NCBI GenBank assembly: GCA_001896545.1 | Contig: MPOT01000027.1 | Coordinates: 1-64,000 of the forward strand | Source of the DNA: Tepidanaerobacter sp. EBM-38 | GTDB lineage: Bacteria; Bacillota; Thermosediminibacteria; Thermosediminibacterales; Tepidanaerobacteraceae | Direction: 5' to 3' | DNA length: 64,000 bases | Shown here: in pieces, positions 57,024 to 64,000 of the stretch | Layout: every line of letters begins with the position of its first letter | Numbering within the stretch: position 1 is the first letter of the stretch | Made by a program: the position numbers and the translations under genes | Notes under the pieces: generated by a model | Told to the model about the DNA's origin: nothing | Database searches by the model: none | What the model saw: the letters and a program-made list of their open reading frames with translations, nothing else

Positions 57024-57524
57024 GTGTGATGCCGACAAGTATGCAAAACTTTACTGAGCAAAAATCAACCACAACCTGCCAATATTTGACCGGCACAGTC
57101 GCCTGCAAGGCTGCCGTTACTGTGCCTTTTAGCATTTTCAGGGTAATTAATTTATTGTAAATAAATGATTATTATAAAAGATGTTTATATATCAAATACT
57201 ATTGTTAAAAGCAGATATAAAATGATCTGCACAAAAAATGTTATAAAAACTAAAATATACCAAAACAAAGTCTTAAAACAATATGTCACTTTCAAACAAT
57301 AGACAAAAACTAGCAGGATTCACTGAAGGAGATGCTTGTACAATTCTCGAATCTTCTTTTTACATAATTTAAAAACATTAGAGCATAATTTTGGTAAGAA
57401 ACGGTAATAATTATACAAGAAACGTATTTATATAATTTTATTCAATCCTAAAGCGAGAAGCTCATAAAGGTTCACATTTGTAAAAGGCGTAAAAAAAAAG
57501 ATATTTTTTCAGGGGGATCGTCTT
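57024..57524. other. Long leader region before ywmB
   Basis: 500 bp without a gene. It holds a terminator-like hairpin at 57092-57130 and then about 350 bp of very AT-rich sequence, ending in the AGGGGGAT site for ywmB. No other signals recognised. Confidence 0.5.
57092..57130 (+). ncRNA. Structured element with terminator-like stem, unassigned
   Basis: ggcacagt (57092-57099) pairs exactly with actgtgcc (57119-57126), followed by TTTT; an inner gcctgcaaggc can form a second stem. No gene precedes it closely, so it may end a small RNA or leader; I could not match it to a known riboswitch. Confidence 0.4.
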
Positions 57525-58274
57525 ATGAAATTTTCAAAGACCTTAACTGTGGCAATAATACTTTTGGTTATCATTACACCTAAGGCAACCTGCAGCCAAG
57601 ATAGCGATAATTTGTTATCAGAAGCCCTTAGTGAAGTTGGCGCAAATCCAGAGATGCTGGATATTGTTGACTGGTCGGTTATTAATCGCGAGTTTATGGA
57701 TTTTACTCAAATGCAGCAATATCAAGATGAAATAATGAAAATCTTTAATGCTGAAAAGGAAAATTTTGATTCTACGAAGGAAAACAACGAAACATATCGA
57801 ATATTAAATACTGAGGGTAAATTAAATTCTGATACTTTTCTACAAATAATTATTCAGTCAGCAATTTTACCTGCAGAATATGAAAAAGATCCTCAAACGT
57901 ATTTAACAATAAGTGTTAGTAGTCGGAATCTGGAGAAATACAATGATTTTGCAAAAAAAGTCAGCAAAACCATTAATTCCTTAGGTGGTCAGTCAAAAAT
58001 TACCTCTTGTGTTACTGGAACGTTTAATGGTAAACTTGATGAGGCGCAACAGGATAAACTAGTAGAAACAATTACAAGTTATTTTGAAATTATCAATACA
58101 GAAAAAATTCAAGACAAATATAATTTTAGTATAATAGGATTTAGCCCACTATTATCCGAGGGTATACAGATATTAGGTAAAAATTATAATATCCATATTG
58201 CGATAAGATATAATTCAGATGAAGATACAACATATATATGGATTGGAACACCAGTCATTTCTCTTGAATACTGA
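57525..58274 (+). CDS. YwmB-like secreted protein (DUF1779)
   Basis: 249 residues. An N-terminal signal peptide (VAIILLVIITPKATCS) and a body with two similar halves (PQTYLTISVSSRNLEKYNDF; SIIGFSPLLSEG) as in YwmB, a TATA-box-binding-like fold. In Bacillus ywmB lies directly before murAA, exactly as here. Function unknown. Cys after the hydrophobic core (TCSQ) could make it a lipoprotein. Confidence 0.8.
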   Translation: MKFSKTLTVAIILLVIITPKATCSQDSDNLLSEALSEVGANPEMLDIVDWSVINREFMDFTQMQQYQDEIMKIFNAEKENFDSTKENNETYRILNTEGKLNSDTFLQIIIQSAILPAEYEKDPQTYLTISVSSRNLEKYNDFAKKVSKTINSLGGQSKITSCVTGTFNGKLDEAQQDKLVETITSYFEIINTEKIQDKYNFSIIGFSPLLSEGIQILGKNYNIHIAIRYNSDEDTTYIWIGTPVISLEY

Positions 58275-58348
58275 ATGAGTTTATAAGGGTATAATATGGA
58301 TATTTTAACCAAAATACCCGTTATACTAAACTATCGGAGGGAAAGTCG

Positions 58349-59599
58349 TTGTCAAGTATTGTTGTTGAGGGAGGAAGGCCGTTAGAGGGAACCGTTAGAA
58401 TAAGCAGTGCTAAAAATGCGGTATTACCTGTTATGGCTGCATCGCTGCTCACTGAAGCCGAGTGTATTATTGAAGATGCTCCTGAACTTGAAGATGTAAA
58501 AGTCATGAGAGAAGTTTTAAAATCTATGGGAGCTAAAGCTTTTCGTGATAAAGATTGTATAAAAATAAGTGCCGGGACGGTTAATTCTTTTGAGGCCCCT
58601 TATGATTTGGTCAGAAAAATGAGGGCTTCTTTTTTGGTGATGGGTCCAATGCTTGCAAGAAAGGGGCGAGCCCGTATATCAATGCCCGGCGGATGTGCTA
58701 TAGGTTCAAGGCCCATAGATTTGCATTTGAAGGGTTTTGCTTCATTGGGGGCTGATATCGAGCTTGGACATGGGTTTGTGGAGGCTAGATGTGATAAACT
58801 TGTAGGATCTGTTATATACTTAGATTTTCCAAGTGTTGGAGCAACGGAAAATATAATGATGGCTGCTGCCTTGGCTGAAGGGCAGACAACTATTGAAAAT
58901 GCCGCTAAAGAGCCGGAGATAATTGACCTAGCTAACTTTTTAAACAGCATGGGAGCAAAAATCCGTGGTGCAGGTACTGATGTGATAAAAATAGATGGCG
59001 TTAAGGAACTTTCAGGCATTTCATATACTGTGATTCCGGACAGGATTGAAACAGGTACTTTCTTAGTAGCCGGAGCCATAACCGGCGGTAATATACTGCT
59101 TGAAAATGTGGTCCCAGAGCATTTAAAGCCGGTAATAGCAAAACTGATAGAATGTGGTGCAAAAATTACAGAGGAACCGGAAGGCCTCCGAGTAATAGGC
59201 AATGGCAGGCCAATTGCATCTGATGTCAAAACTCTGCCTTACCCGGGATTTCCAACAGATATGCAGGCGCAAATGATGGCGTATTTAAGCATTGCAAGCG
59301 GAACCAGTATGGTTATAGAAACGGTTTTTGAAAATCGCTTTATGCATGTGGAAGAATTAAAGCGCATGGGCGCTAAGATAAAGATAGAAGGAAGAAGTGC
59401 TGTAATCGAAGGCGTTGAAAAGCTTTCGGGAGCACCGGTAAAGGCTACTGACCTTCGAGCAGGCGCTGCACTGATTCTAGCCGGCTTGACTGCAGAAGGA
59501 ACAACCCAAGTAATGAACACATACCATATTTACAGAGGATATGTAAATATTGTTGAGAAACTTCAAAGCCTAGGAGCTAAAATAAAAAAAGTCGATTAA
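58349..59599 (+). CDS. murA: UDP-N-acetylglucosamine 1-carboxyvinyltransferase
   Basis: 416 residues; first committed step of peptidoglycan synthesis. The catalytic Cys116 (in [11 protein letters not shown]) is present, which also predicts fosfomycin sensitivity. [20 protein letters not shown] opens it. TTG 58349 after GGAGGGAAAG. Confidence 0.96.
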   Translation: MSSIVVEGGRPLEGTVRISSAKNAVLPVMAASLLTEAECIIEDAPELEDVKVMREVLKSMGAKAFRDKDCIKISAGTVNSFEAPYDLVRKMRASFLVMGPMLARKGRARISMPGGCAIGSRPIDLHLKGFASLGADIELGHGFVEARCDKLVGSVIYLDFPSVGATENIMMAAALAEGQTTIENAAKEPEIIDLANFLNSMGAKIRGAGTDVIKIDGVKELSGISYTVIPDRIETGTFLVAGAITGGNILLENVVPEHLKPVIAKLIECGAKITEEPEGLRVIGNGRPIASDVKTLPYPGFPTDMQAQMMAYLSIASGTSMVIETVFENRFMHVEELKRMGAKIKIEGRSAVIEGVEKLSGAPVKATDLRAGAALILAGLTAEGTTQVMNTYHIYRGYVNIVEKLQSLGAKIKKVD

Positions 59600-59638
59600 G
59601 AGGATAAAGCTATCTTGTTTGTTGACTAACTTCACTGA

Positions 59639-59683
59639 TAAATAATAACCACCCGTTGTTTTGCAGGTGGTTATTATTTATTT
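59639..59683 (+). terminator. Rho-independent terminator after murA
   Basis: Perfect 15-bp stem taaataataaccacc / ggtggttattattta and a short T tail. Confidence 0.82.
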
Positions 59684-59858
59684 CCGGTATCCATGTATTA
59701 TTCTTTGTACTAGGGCTGTCTGCTGCCATATTTATGCAGGCTTTGAGGTTTAGTAAAGATAGATTTTGCTCTGAACTTTTAAACTCGAAATGATAACACA
59801 TATATCCAATGGGGTGCTAATAAAATATAATATTAGCTTAGTTATCTGGAGGGATTTG

Positions 59859-60860
59859 ATGAAAGGAGCAGGCTATTACATAATTTTCCTTATAATTTTT
59901 GTTGTTATTGTTGTTCCGGGTTTGATAGTGAAAAGCTGCAAACCAATACAGCTTGAAAGTCCCAGTGAGCAAAAGAGGATAAAAGAGGCAGCTGACGACA
60001 ATTTTATTACTGTCTATATAAATTCATCTAAAAAGATTGAAAAAATGTTATTGGAGGATTACGTAAAAGGTGTGGTAGCTGCCGAAATGCCGGCCAGTTT
60101 TAATATTGAAGCCTTAAAAGCTCAGTCAGTGGCAGCAAGGACATATGCATATAAGCGGTGGCGCGCGGTAGGAGGTAATGGATGTAGCCTGCACCCCGAA
60201 GCGGATGTATGCGATAATCCAAGCCATTGTCAGGCTTGGATCACAAAAAGCGAGATGCTGAAAAAGTGGGGAATATTTTCCTATTATCATTATTACAGCA
60301 AGATTAATCAAGCTGTAAACTCTACTGCAGGCATGATCATATTGTATCAGGATGAGCCCATAGATCCGTTGTTTTTCTCTACCAGCAACGGCAAAACCGA
60401 AAATTCCGAAGATGTTTGGGAAAAGCAAATTCCGTATCTTAGAAGTGTAGTAAGTCCAGATGAGGAAGCGTCACCGCGCTTTTTTGCCGTAAAGGAGTTT
60501 ACTGTTGAAGAAATTGTATCTAAACTACGGCAAAAATGGCCTGATATAGTTATTGACCATAAAAATCCGGAAGCTCAGTGGAAGGTGTTAGAAGTCAGCG
60601 AGGGAGGCCGTATCAAAAAAATGCAAGTTGGCAATAAGGTGATAAAAGGCACTGAGTTTCGTCAATTATTCGAGCTGAACTCAACAGATTTTAAATGGGA
60701 AAGATCCGGTAAAAATATTAAAATAATGACAACAGGCTACGGACATGGTGTGGGCATGAGCCAATATGGTGCTGATGCGATGGCTAAAAATGGCGCCGGT
60801 TATGTTGACATAATTAAACATTATTATAAGGGTGTAGAAATAATTAAAAAAATAGAATAG
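59859..60860 (+). CDS. spoIID: Stage II sporulation protein D
   Basis: 333 residues. One N-terminal membrane anchor (YYIIFLIIFVVIVVPGLIV), then the SpoIID/LytB lytic transglycosylase domain (AAEMPASFNIEALKAQSVAARTYAYKRW in part) and the C-terminal GYGHGVGMSQYGADAMAKNG with the conserved residues. It degrades peptidoglycan during engulfment in the mother cell. ATG 59859 after TGGAGGG. Confidence 0.94.
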   Translation: MKGAGYYIIFLIIFVVIVVPGLIVKSCKPIQLESPSEQKRIKEAADDNFITVYINSSKKIEKMLLEDYVKGVVAAEMPASFNIEALKAQSVAARTYAYKRWRAVGGNGCSLHPEADVCDNPSHCQAWITKSEMLKKWGIFSYYHYYSKINQAVNSTAGMIILYQDEPIDPLFFSTSNGKTENSEDVWEKQIPYLRSVVSPDEEASPRFFAVKEFTVEEIVSKLRQKWPDIVIDHKNPEAQWKVLEVSEGGRIKKMQVGNKVIKGTEFRQLFELNSTDFKWERSGKNIKIMTTGYGHGVGMSQYGADAMAKNGAGYVDIIKHYYKGVEIIKKIE

Positions 60861-60966
60861 CGGTGTTAGCAGAAGGTTATGATATAAGGGAAAAATCTGT
60901 CTCTTGCGGCAGTAAACAAATGCATAACAAGGAAAATACTGGTCATAATATAGATGAGGTGATTAT

Positions 60967-61890
60967 ATGAACCGATTCAAATGGCCAGTAAAACTTTCTT
61001 CAAGTTTTAAAAGATTTAAGGAGTCTGGTAATAAACTTATCAACCAAGTAATTCAACTGCCTAAAAAGACTTTATTTGCTGCATTTTTGATTTCACTTTT
61101 AATCATAGCCAACAGCTTTTTTTGGTGGTATAGGGCTACCCACAAAGGCTTTGAATTTAACGAAAGTGCTGATAAAGAACCTCTGTCTGAGTGGCAAATT
61201 GATATGAATGAACAGGTTTTAAATGAAGAAAATATAGAGAGGCAATACGGCTTGAATGATAATACTCAGAATGTGAGTAGTCCGCCTAAGGAGGGTCAAG
61301 GGAAAAAAGAAGAGCAACAAAACCTTGTAAAACCCAGTGAGGTATCTGGGAATTTGTATCAACAAGCAGATTTGGACACGGGAAAAGTTGAAAAAACAAG
61401 AGAGGATGAACACGACAATATAACAAAAGCAGCAGGAGAGAAATCAGAAGAAACTGCGGTGGTTTCAGCTATGGCAACCATGGCTATGCCGGCTATGGGA
61501 AGAGTAACAACAGCTTTTGCCATGGATACCCTGGTCTATTCCAAGACTTTGGAGCAATGGAACTGCCATAGTGGTATCGACATTGCTGCTGACATCGGCA
61601 CACCGGTAAAAGCTGTTTTAGACGGGACGATAGCTGTGGTAACAAATAATGATCCTAAGCTGGGGGTAGTTATAGTTATTGATCACGGTGGCGGTGTTAA
61701 AACTTTATATGGGAATCTTAATTCGGATAAGTTGGTTAAAGAAGGCAATCAGGTTAAGAAAGGTCAAGTGATTTCGGCTATAGGCAAGACTGCGCCCTAT
61801 GAAATAGAAGACCCTCCACATCTTCACTTTGAAGTTTTAAAGGACGGTAAAAATATAGATCCACAGCAGTATCTCCCTAAAATCAGATAG
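60967..61890 (+). CDS. spoIIQ: SpoIIQ-like M23 peptidase with intact LytM site
   Basis: 307 residues. Membrane anchor at about 35-53, a low-complexity charged linker (60-165), and an M23/LytM domain (180-305). Zinc ligands H201 and D205 (CHSGID) and HLH at 285-287 are all present, unlike Bacillus SpoIIQ, where the first His is missing. So it may be an active endopeptidase, as in several clostridia. It acts in the forespore membrane during engulfment with SpoIIIAH. Start ATG after GAGGTGATTAT. Confidence 0.9.
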   Translation: MNRFKWPVKLSSSFKRFKESGNKLINQVIQLPKKTLFAAFLISLLIIANSFFWWYRATHKGFEFNESADKEPLSEWQIDMNEQVLNEENIERQYGLNDNTQNVSSPPKEGQGKKEEQQNLVKPSEVSGNLYQQADLDTGKVEKTREDEHDNITKAAGEKSEETAVVSAMATMAMPAMGRVTTAFAMDTLVYSKTLEQWNCHSGIDIAADIGTPVKAVLDGTIAVVTNNDPKLGVVIVIDHGGGVKTLYGNLNSDKLVKEGNQVKKGQVISAIGKTAPYEIEDPPHLHFEVLKDGKNIDPQQYLPKIR

Positions 61891-62102
61891 ATGCCGGAAG
61901 GCATCGTAGCAACTCATAACTGAAATGCCTGCACTTAAGCAGCCGAAAGCGTGGCGAAAAAGCCCGCTTTATTTTTTTGAATATTTAATAATTGAAATGT
62001 CTGAAACTTAGATTTCAAAAAAGCATACTTTGCTTTTTTATCTTCTATAAAGCTACTTTGCATCATATATATTTACTAAACTCGCTTGAAGGGGGAACTG
62101 CC
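61889..62102 (+). other. Leader of spoIIID with two hairpins
   Basis: A small hairpin gatgccgg-aa-ggcatc at 61890-61905 follows the spoIIQ stop, and 61946-61978 is a GC-rich stem with a T-run. The stretch between has several CCGAAAG-like motifs that could be structured RNA, unassigned. Confidence 0.4.
61946..61978 (+). terminator. Rho-independent terminator between spoIIQ and spoIIID
   Basis: aaagcg-t-ggc pairs with gcccgcttt, loop gaaaaa, then seven T. Confidence 0.75.
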
Positions 62103-62351
62103 GTGAAAGATTATATGAGGGAGCGAATCCTGGAAATCGCAGATTATATTATTGATACTAAGGCTACCGTCAGACAAGCCGCCAAAGTTTTTGGTGTATC
62201 AAAAAGTACGGTGCACAAGGATATGACCGAAAGATTATTAGAAATAAATCCGCAAAAAGCAACTAAGGTAAGAGAAGTACTAGAATTTAATAAAGCCGAA
62301 CGACATATTAGAGGCGGAAAAGCCACAAGAGAAAAATACATACATCTTTAA
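62103..62351 (+). CDS. spoIIID: Sporulation transcription factor SpoIIID
   Basis: 82 residues, helix-turn-helix KATVRQAAKVFGVSKSTVHKD (in parts) plus the C-terminal basic tail KAERHIRGGKATREKY. Switches mother-cell transcription from sigma-E to sigma-K. GTG 62103 after AAGGGGGA. Conserved next to mbl. Confidence 0.95.
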   Translation: MKDYMRERILEIADYIIDTKATVRQAAKVFGVSKSTVHKDMTERLLEINPQKATKVREVLEFNKAERHIRGGKATREKYIHL

Positions 62352-62434
62352 ACAAGAATAAAAGAGGATTTTTGAAAAAAATGTAGAATTAATTCCTAAA
62401 TGTGTTAAATTTGACAGGAGGCAACGAAACTTTC

Positions 62435-63439
62435 ATGGATATAGGTATTGATTTAGGAACTGCTTCAATTTTGGTTTATGTTAAAGGAAAAGGAATTGTA
62501 CTTCAGGAACCTTCTGTAGTTGCTATGGATAGATCTACCGGCAAGATGTTGGCTGTAGGAGAGGAAGCCCGAAGAATGATAGGGCGTACTCCAGGTAATA
62601 TAGTGGCTATACGTCCGTTGAAAGAAGGCGTTATTGCGGATTATTCCACAACGGAAATTATGCTTAAGTATTTTTTGAACAAAATTGCACATAGCAGAAT
62701 TTTTCGACCGAGGATGATGATATGTGTTCCGGCAGTAATTACAACTGTTGAAAAAAGAGCGGTTATTGAGGCTGCCAGTGCGGCAGGAGCTAGGCAGACA
62801 TATTTAATAGAAGAACCTATAGCGGCTGCCATAGGTGCCGGCTTAGATATTTCAAAACCCTTTGGGAGCATGATTGTTGATATTGGAGGTGGCACCACGG
62901 ATATTGCAGTAATGTCCCTAGGAGGCATTGTCTGCGGTGAGTCTCTAAGGGTAGCCGGTGATAAATTCGATGATTCTATTGTGAGGTTTGTAAAGAAAGA
63001 ATTTAATCTTATGATTGGGGAAAGATCCGCTGAAGAGGTTAAGATTAATGTGGCTGATGTTTTTCCCGAAAGCGACGATGATAAGGCTGTTTCGATGGAA
63101 GTAAGAGGCCGCAGCTTAATTAGCGGACTTCCTCAAAACGTCACCATTACTGCAGGCCAGACCTGTGAAGCACTGCAGGAACCAGTAGAACAGATTGTCA
63201 ACACCATATATAGTGTTTTGGAGAAAACTCCGCCGGAACTTGCATCTGATATCAGTGAAAAGGGTATAGTAATGACCGGCGGCGGCTCACTGCTAAAAGG
63301 CATGGACAAGTTGATTTGCAGAAGAACCGGTATTCCGGTCATAATTGCAGAAGAGGCCATTTCTGCTGTGGCTATTGGAGCCGGTAAGGCATTAGAAAAT
63401 TTGGACATACTGGGTCCAAATGCTATTTTTACCAAATAA
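62435..63439 (+). CDS. mbl: Actin-like cell-shape protein (MreB/Mbl)
   Basis: 334 residues. DIGIDLGTASILVYVKGKG, VIDIGGGTTDIAVMSLG-like block (here IVDIGGGTTDIAVMSLGG) and EKGIVMTGGGSLLKGMD are MreB family phosphate and adenosine motifs. Between spoIIID and flagellar genes, the position of mbl in Bacillus. ATG 62435 with AGGAGG 13 bases away; no better start. Confidence 0.93.
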   Translation: MDIGIDLGTASILVYVKGKGIVLQEPSVVAMDRSTGKMLAVGEEARRMIGRTPGNIVAIRPLKEGVIADYSTTEIMLKYFLNKIAHSRIFRPRMMICVPAVITTVEKRAVIEAASAAGARQTYLIEEPIAAAIGAGLDISKPFGSMIVDIGGGTTDIAVMSLGGIVCGESLRVAGDKFDDSIVRFVKKEFNLMIGERSAEEVKINVADVFPESDDDKAVSMEVRGRSLISGLPQNVTITAGQTCEALQEPVEQIVNTIYSVLEKTPPELASDISEKGIVMTGGGSLLKGMDKLICRRTGIPVIIAEEAISAVAIGAGKALENLDILGPNAIFTK

Positions 63440-63475
63440 TTTATTTTTTTAATTCTTTAAGGAGGAGGTGATTAA

Positions 63476-64000
63476 TTGATAAGGGGTCTTTACACAGGAG
63501 CTTCAGGCATGCTATCTGAAATGAGTAGAACTGATGTCATTTCAAATAACCTTGCCAATGTAAATACTTCTGGGTTTAAGAAAGACAGGGCGATTTTCAG
63601 AGCTTTGCCAGAGATGAATATCCATCGGTTTGATGATCCGATAACTGTCGGCCTTGATCGGGTTATAGATCCGAGGCCTTTCATTGGCATGCTGGGCACT
63701 GGAGCAATGTTGGATGAAATAAATACGGATTTTTCCCAAGGAGCTATAAAGGTAACGTCTAATCCCTTGGATATTGCCTTGAGAGGGGAAGGCTTTTTTG
63801 AAGTTCAGACTCCCGAGGGCATACGGTATACAAGAGATGGCAGTTTCACCATGGACCGGGAGGGCTATATTGTTACAAGCGACGGCTATTATGTCTTAGG
63901 TGAGAATGGACCGGTGTTATTACCTCAGGAAGGTGATATTGTAATAAGTCAACAAGGAGAAGTGACTGTAAGCGGTCAGCTTGTGGGCAGGCTCAGAATA
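63476..64000 (+). CDS. Flagellar basal-body rod protein (FlhO/FlgG family), cut by window end
   Basis: 175 codons visible, open to the last base. LYTGASGMLSEM and DVISNNLANVNTSGFKKD are the flagellar rod N-terminal motif, followed by FSQGAIKVTSNPLDIALRGEGFFEVQTPEG in two parts, the FlgG/FlhO family block. TTG 63476 is seven bases after GGAGGAGGTG. mbl-flhO-flhP is the Bacillus order, so flhP may follow beyond the window. Confidence 0.92.
   Translation, partial: MIRGLYTGASGMLSEMSRTDVISNNLANVNTSGFKKDRAIFRALPEMNIHRFDDPITVGLDRVIDPRPFIGMLGTGAMLDEINTDFSQGAIKVTSNPLDIALRGEGFFEVQTPEGIRYTRDGSFTMDREGYIVTSDGYYVLGENGPVLLPQEGDIVISQQGEVTVSGQLVGRLRI

Noticed and set aside
57024-57130. Cobalamin, cyclic-di-GMP or other known riboswitch
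   Set aside because: A few words resemble conserved boxes but the required helices and order could not be traced.
58600-59229. 209-codon minus-strand open frame over murA
   Set aside because: A shadow of murA; composition and lack of a start site argue against a gene.

Overview
This window comes from the chromosome of a low-GC, spore-forming anaerobe of the Clostridia. Evidence includes sporulation genes (spoIID, spoIIQ, spoIIID), a Gram-positive style housekeeping block, many TTG starts behind strong AAGGAGG sites, a CzcA-free anaerobic gene set and a Na+-type V-ATPase. The overall gene order resembles Thermosediminibacterales/Tepidanaerobacter-like lineages, but that genus-level guess is weak because no 16S rRNA or marker search was possible.

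Layout. 1-7.6 kb is an accessory, partly decayed region: the end of a glycerate kinase, a GntP-type permease, a dead IS4-like element with recognisable inverted repeats, a zinc-type alcohol dehydrogenase, an IS3-like relic on the minus strand, then two neighbouring sugar-diacid sensors, one fused to a chemoreceptor signalling domain and one a CdaR regulator. 8-14.5 kb is a housekeeping block (hpt, ftsH, a small DMT protein, an ECF S component next to coaX, dusB, and an uncharacterised HxxEH protein). 14.7-17.3 kb is a compact three-gene cluster: an HTH protein, an uncharacterised quinate/shikimate-dehydrogenase-annotated type protein, and a relative of cyanobacterial long-chain acyl-ACP reductase with the catalytic cysteine in place. 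17.4-26.5 kb carries two MFS transporters, the AmmeMemoRadiSam proteins (A and B fused, radical SAM enzyme 4 kb away), an HD-GYP protein and proBA. 26.5-27.6 kb is a HepT/MntA toxin-antitoxin pair flanked by perfect 21-bp direct repeats.

27.6-34.8 kb is the classical Firmicute run rpmE, DUF1385, prfA, prmC, threonylcarbamoyl-AMP synthase, ywlE-type phosphatase, rpiB, glyA, upp. 35-42.6 kb is a sialic-acid utilisation cassette (nanA, SGNH esterase, ABC transporter, nanE, nanK, RpiR regulator) with its own sigma-A promoter, followed by a soluble CZB-type chemoreceptor. 44-47 kb resumes the conserved order: dCMP deaminase, TagO/WecA-type transferase, UDP-GlcNAc 2-epimerase, AtpZ. Where Bacillus and many Clostridia have the F1Fo-ATPase operon, this genome has a complete nine-gene V-type ATPase operon (47.6-56.1 kb) whose K subunit has the Na+-binding residues. 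The window ends with the conserved ywmB, murA, spoIID, spoIIQ, spoIIID, mbl, flagellar rod gene block.

Points most worth a second look: the acyl-ACP-reductase-like cluster; the V-ATPase operon at the F-ATPase locus, with a TGTGA-N6-TCACA palindrome exactly filling its promoter spacer; two genes (RpiR regulator and an MFS transporter) whose conserved N-termini can only be reached from AUA codons placed ideally behind Shine-Dalgarno sites; the toxin-antitoxin insertion between 21-bp repeats; and a family of MITE-like inverted-repeat elements. I saw no tRNA, rRNA or CRISPR array by eye.
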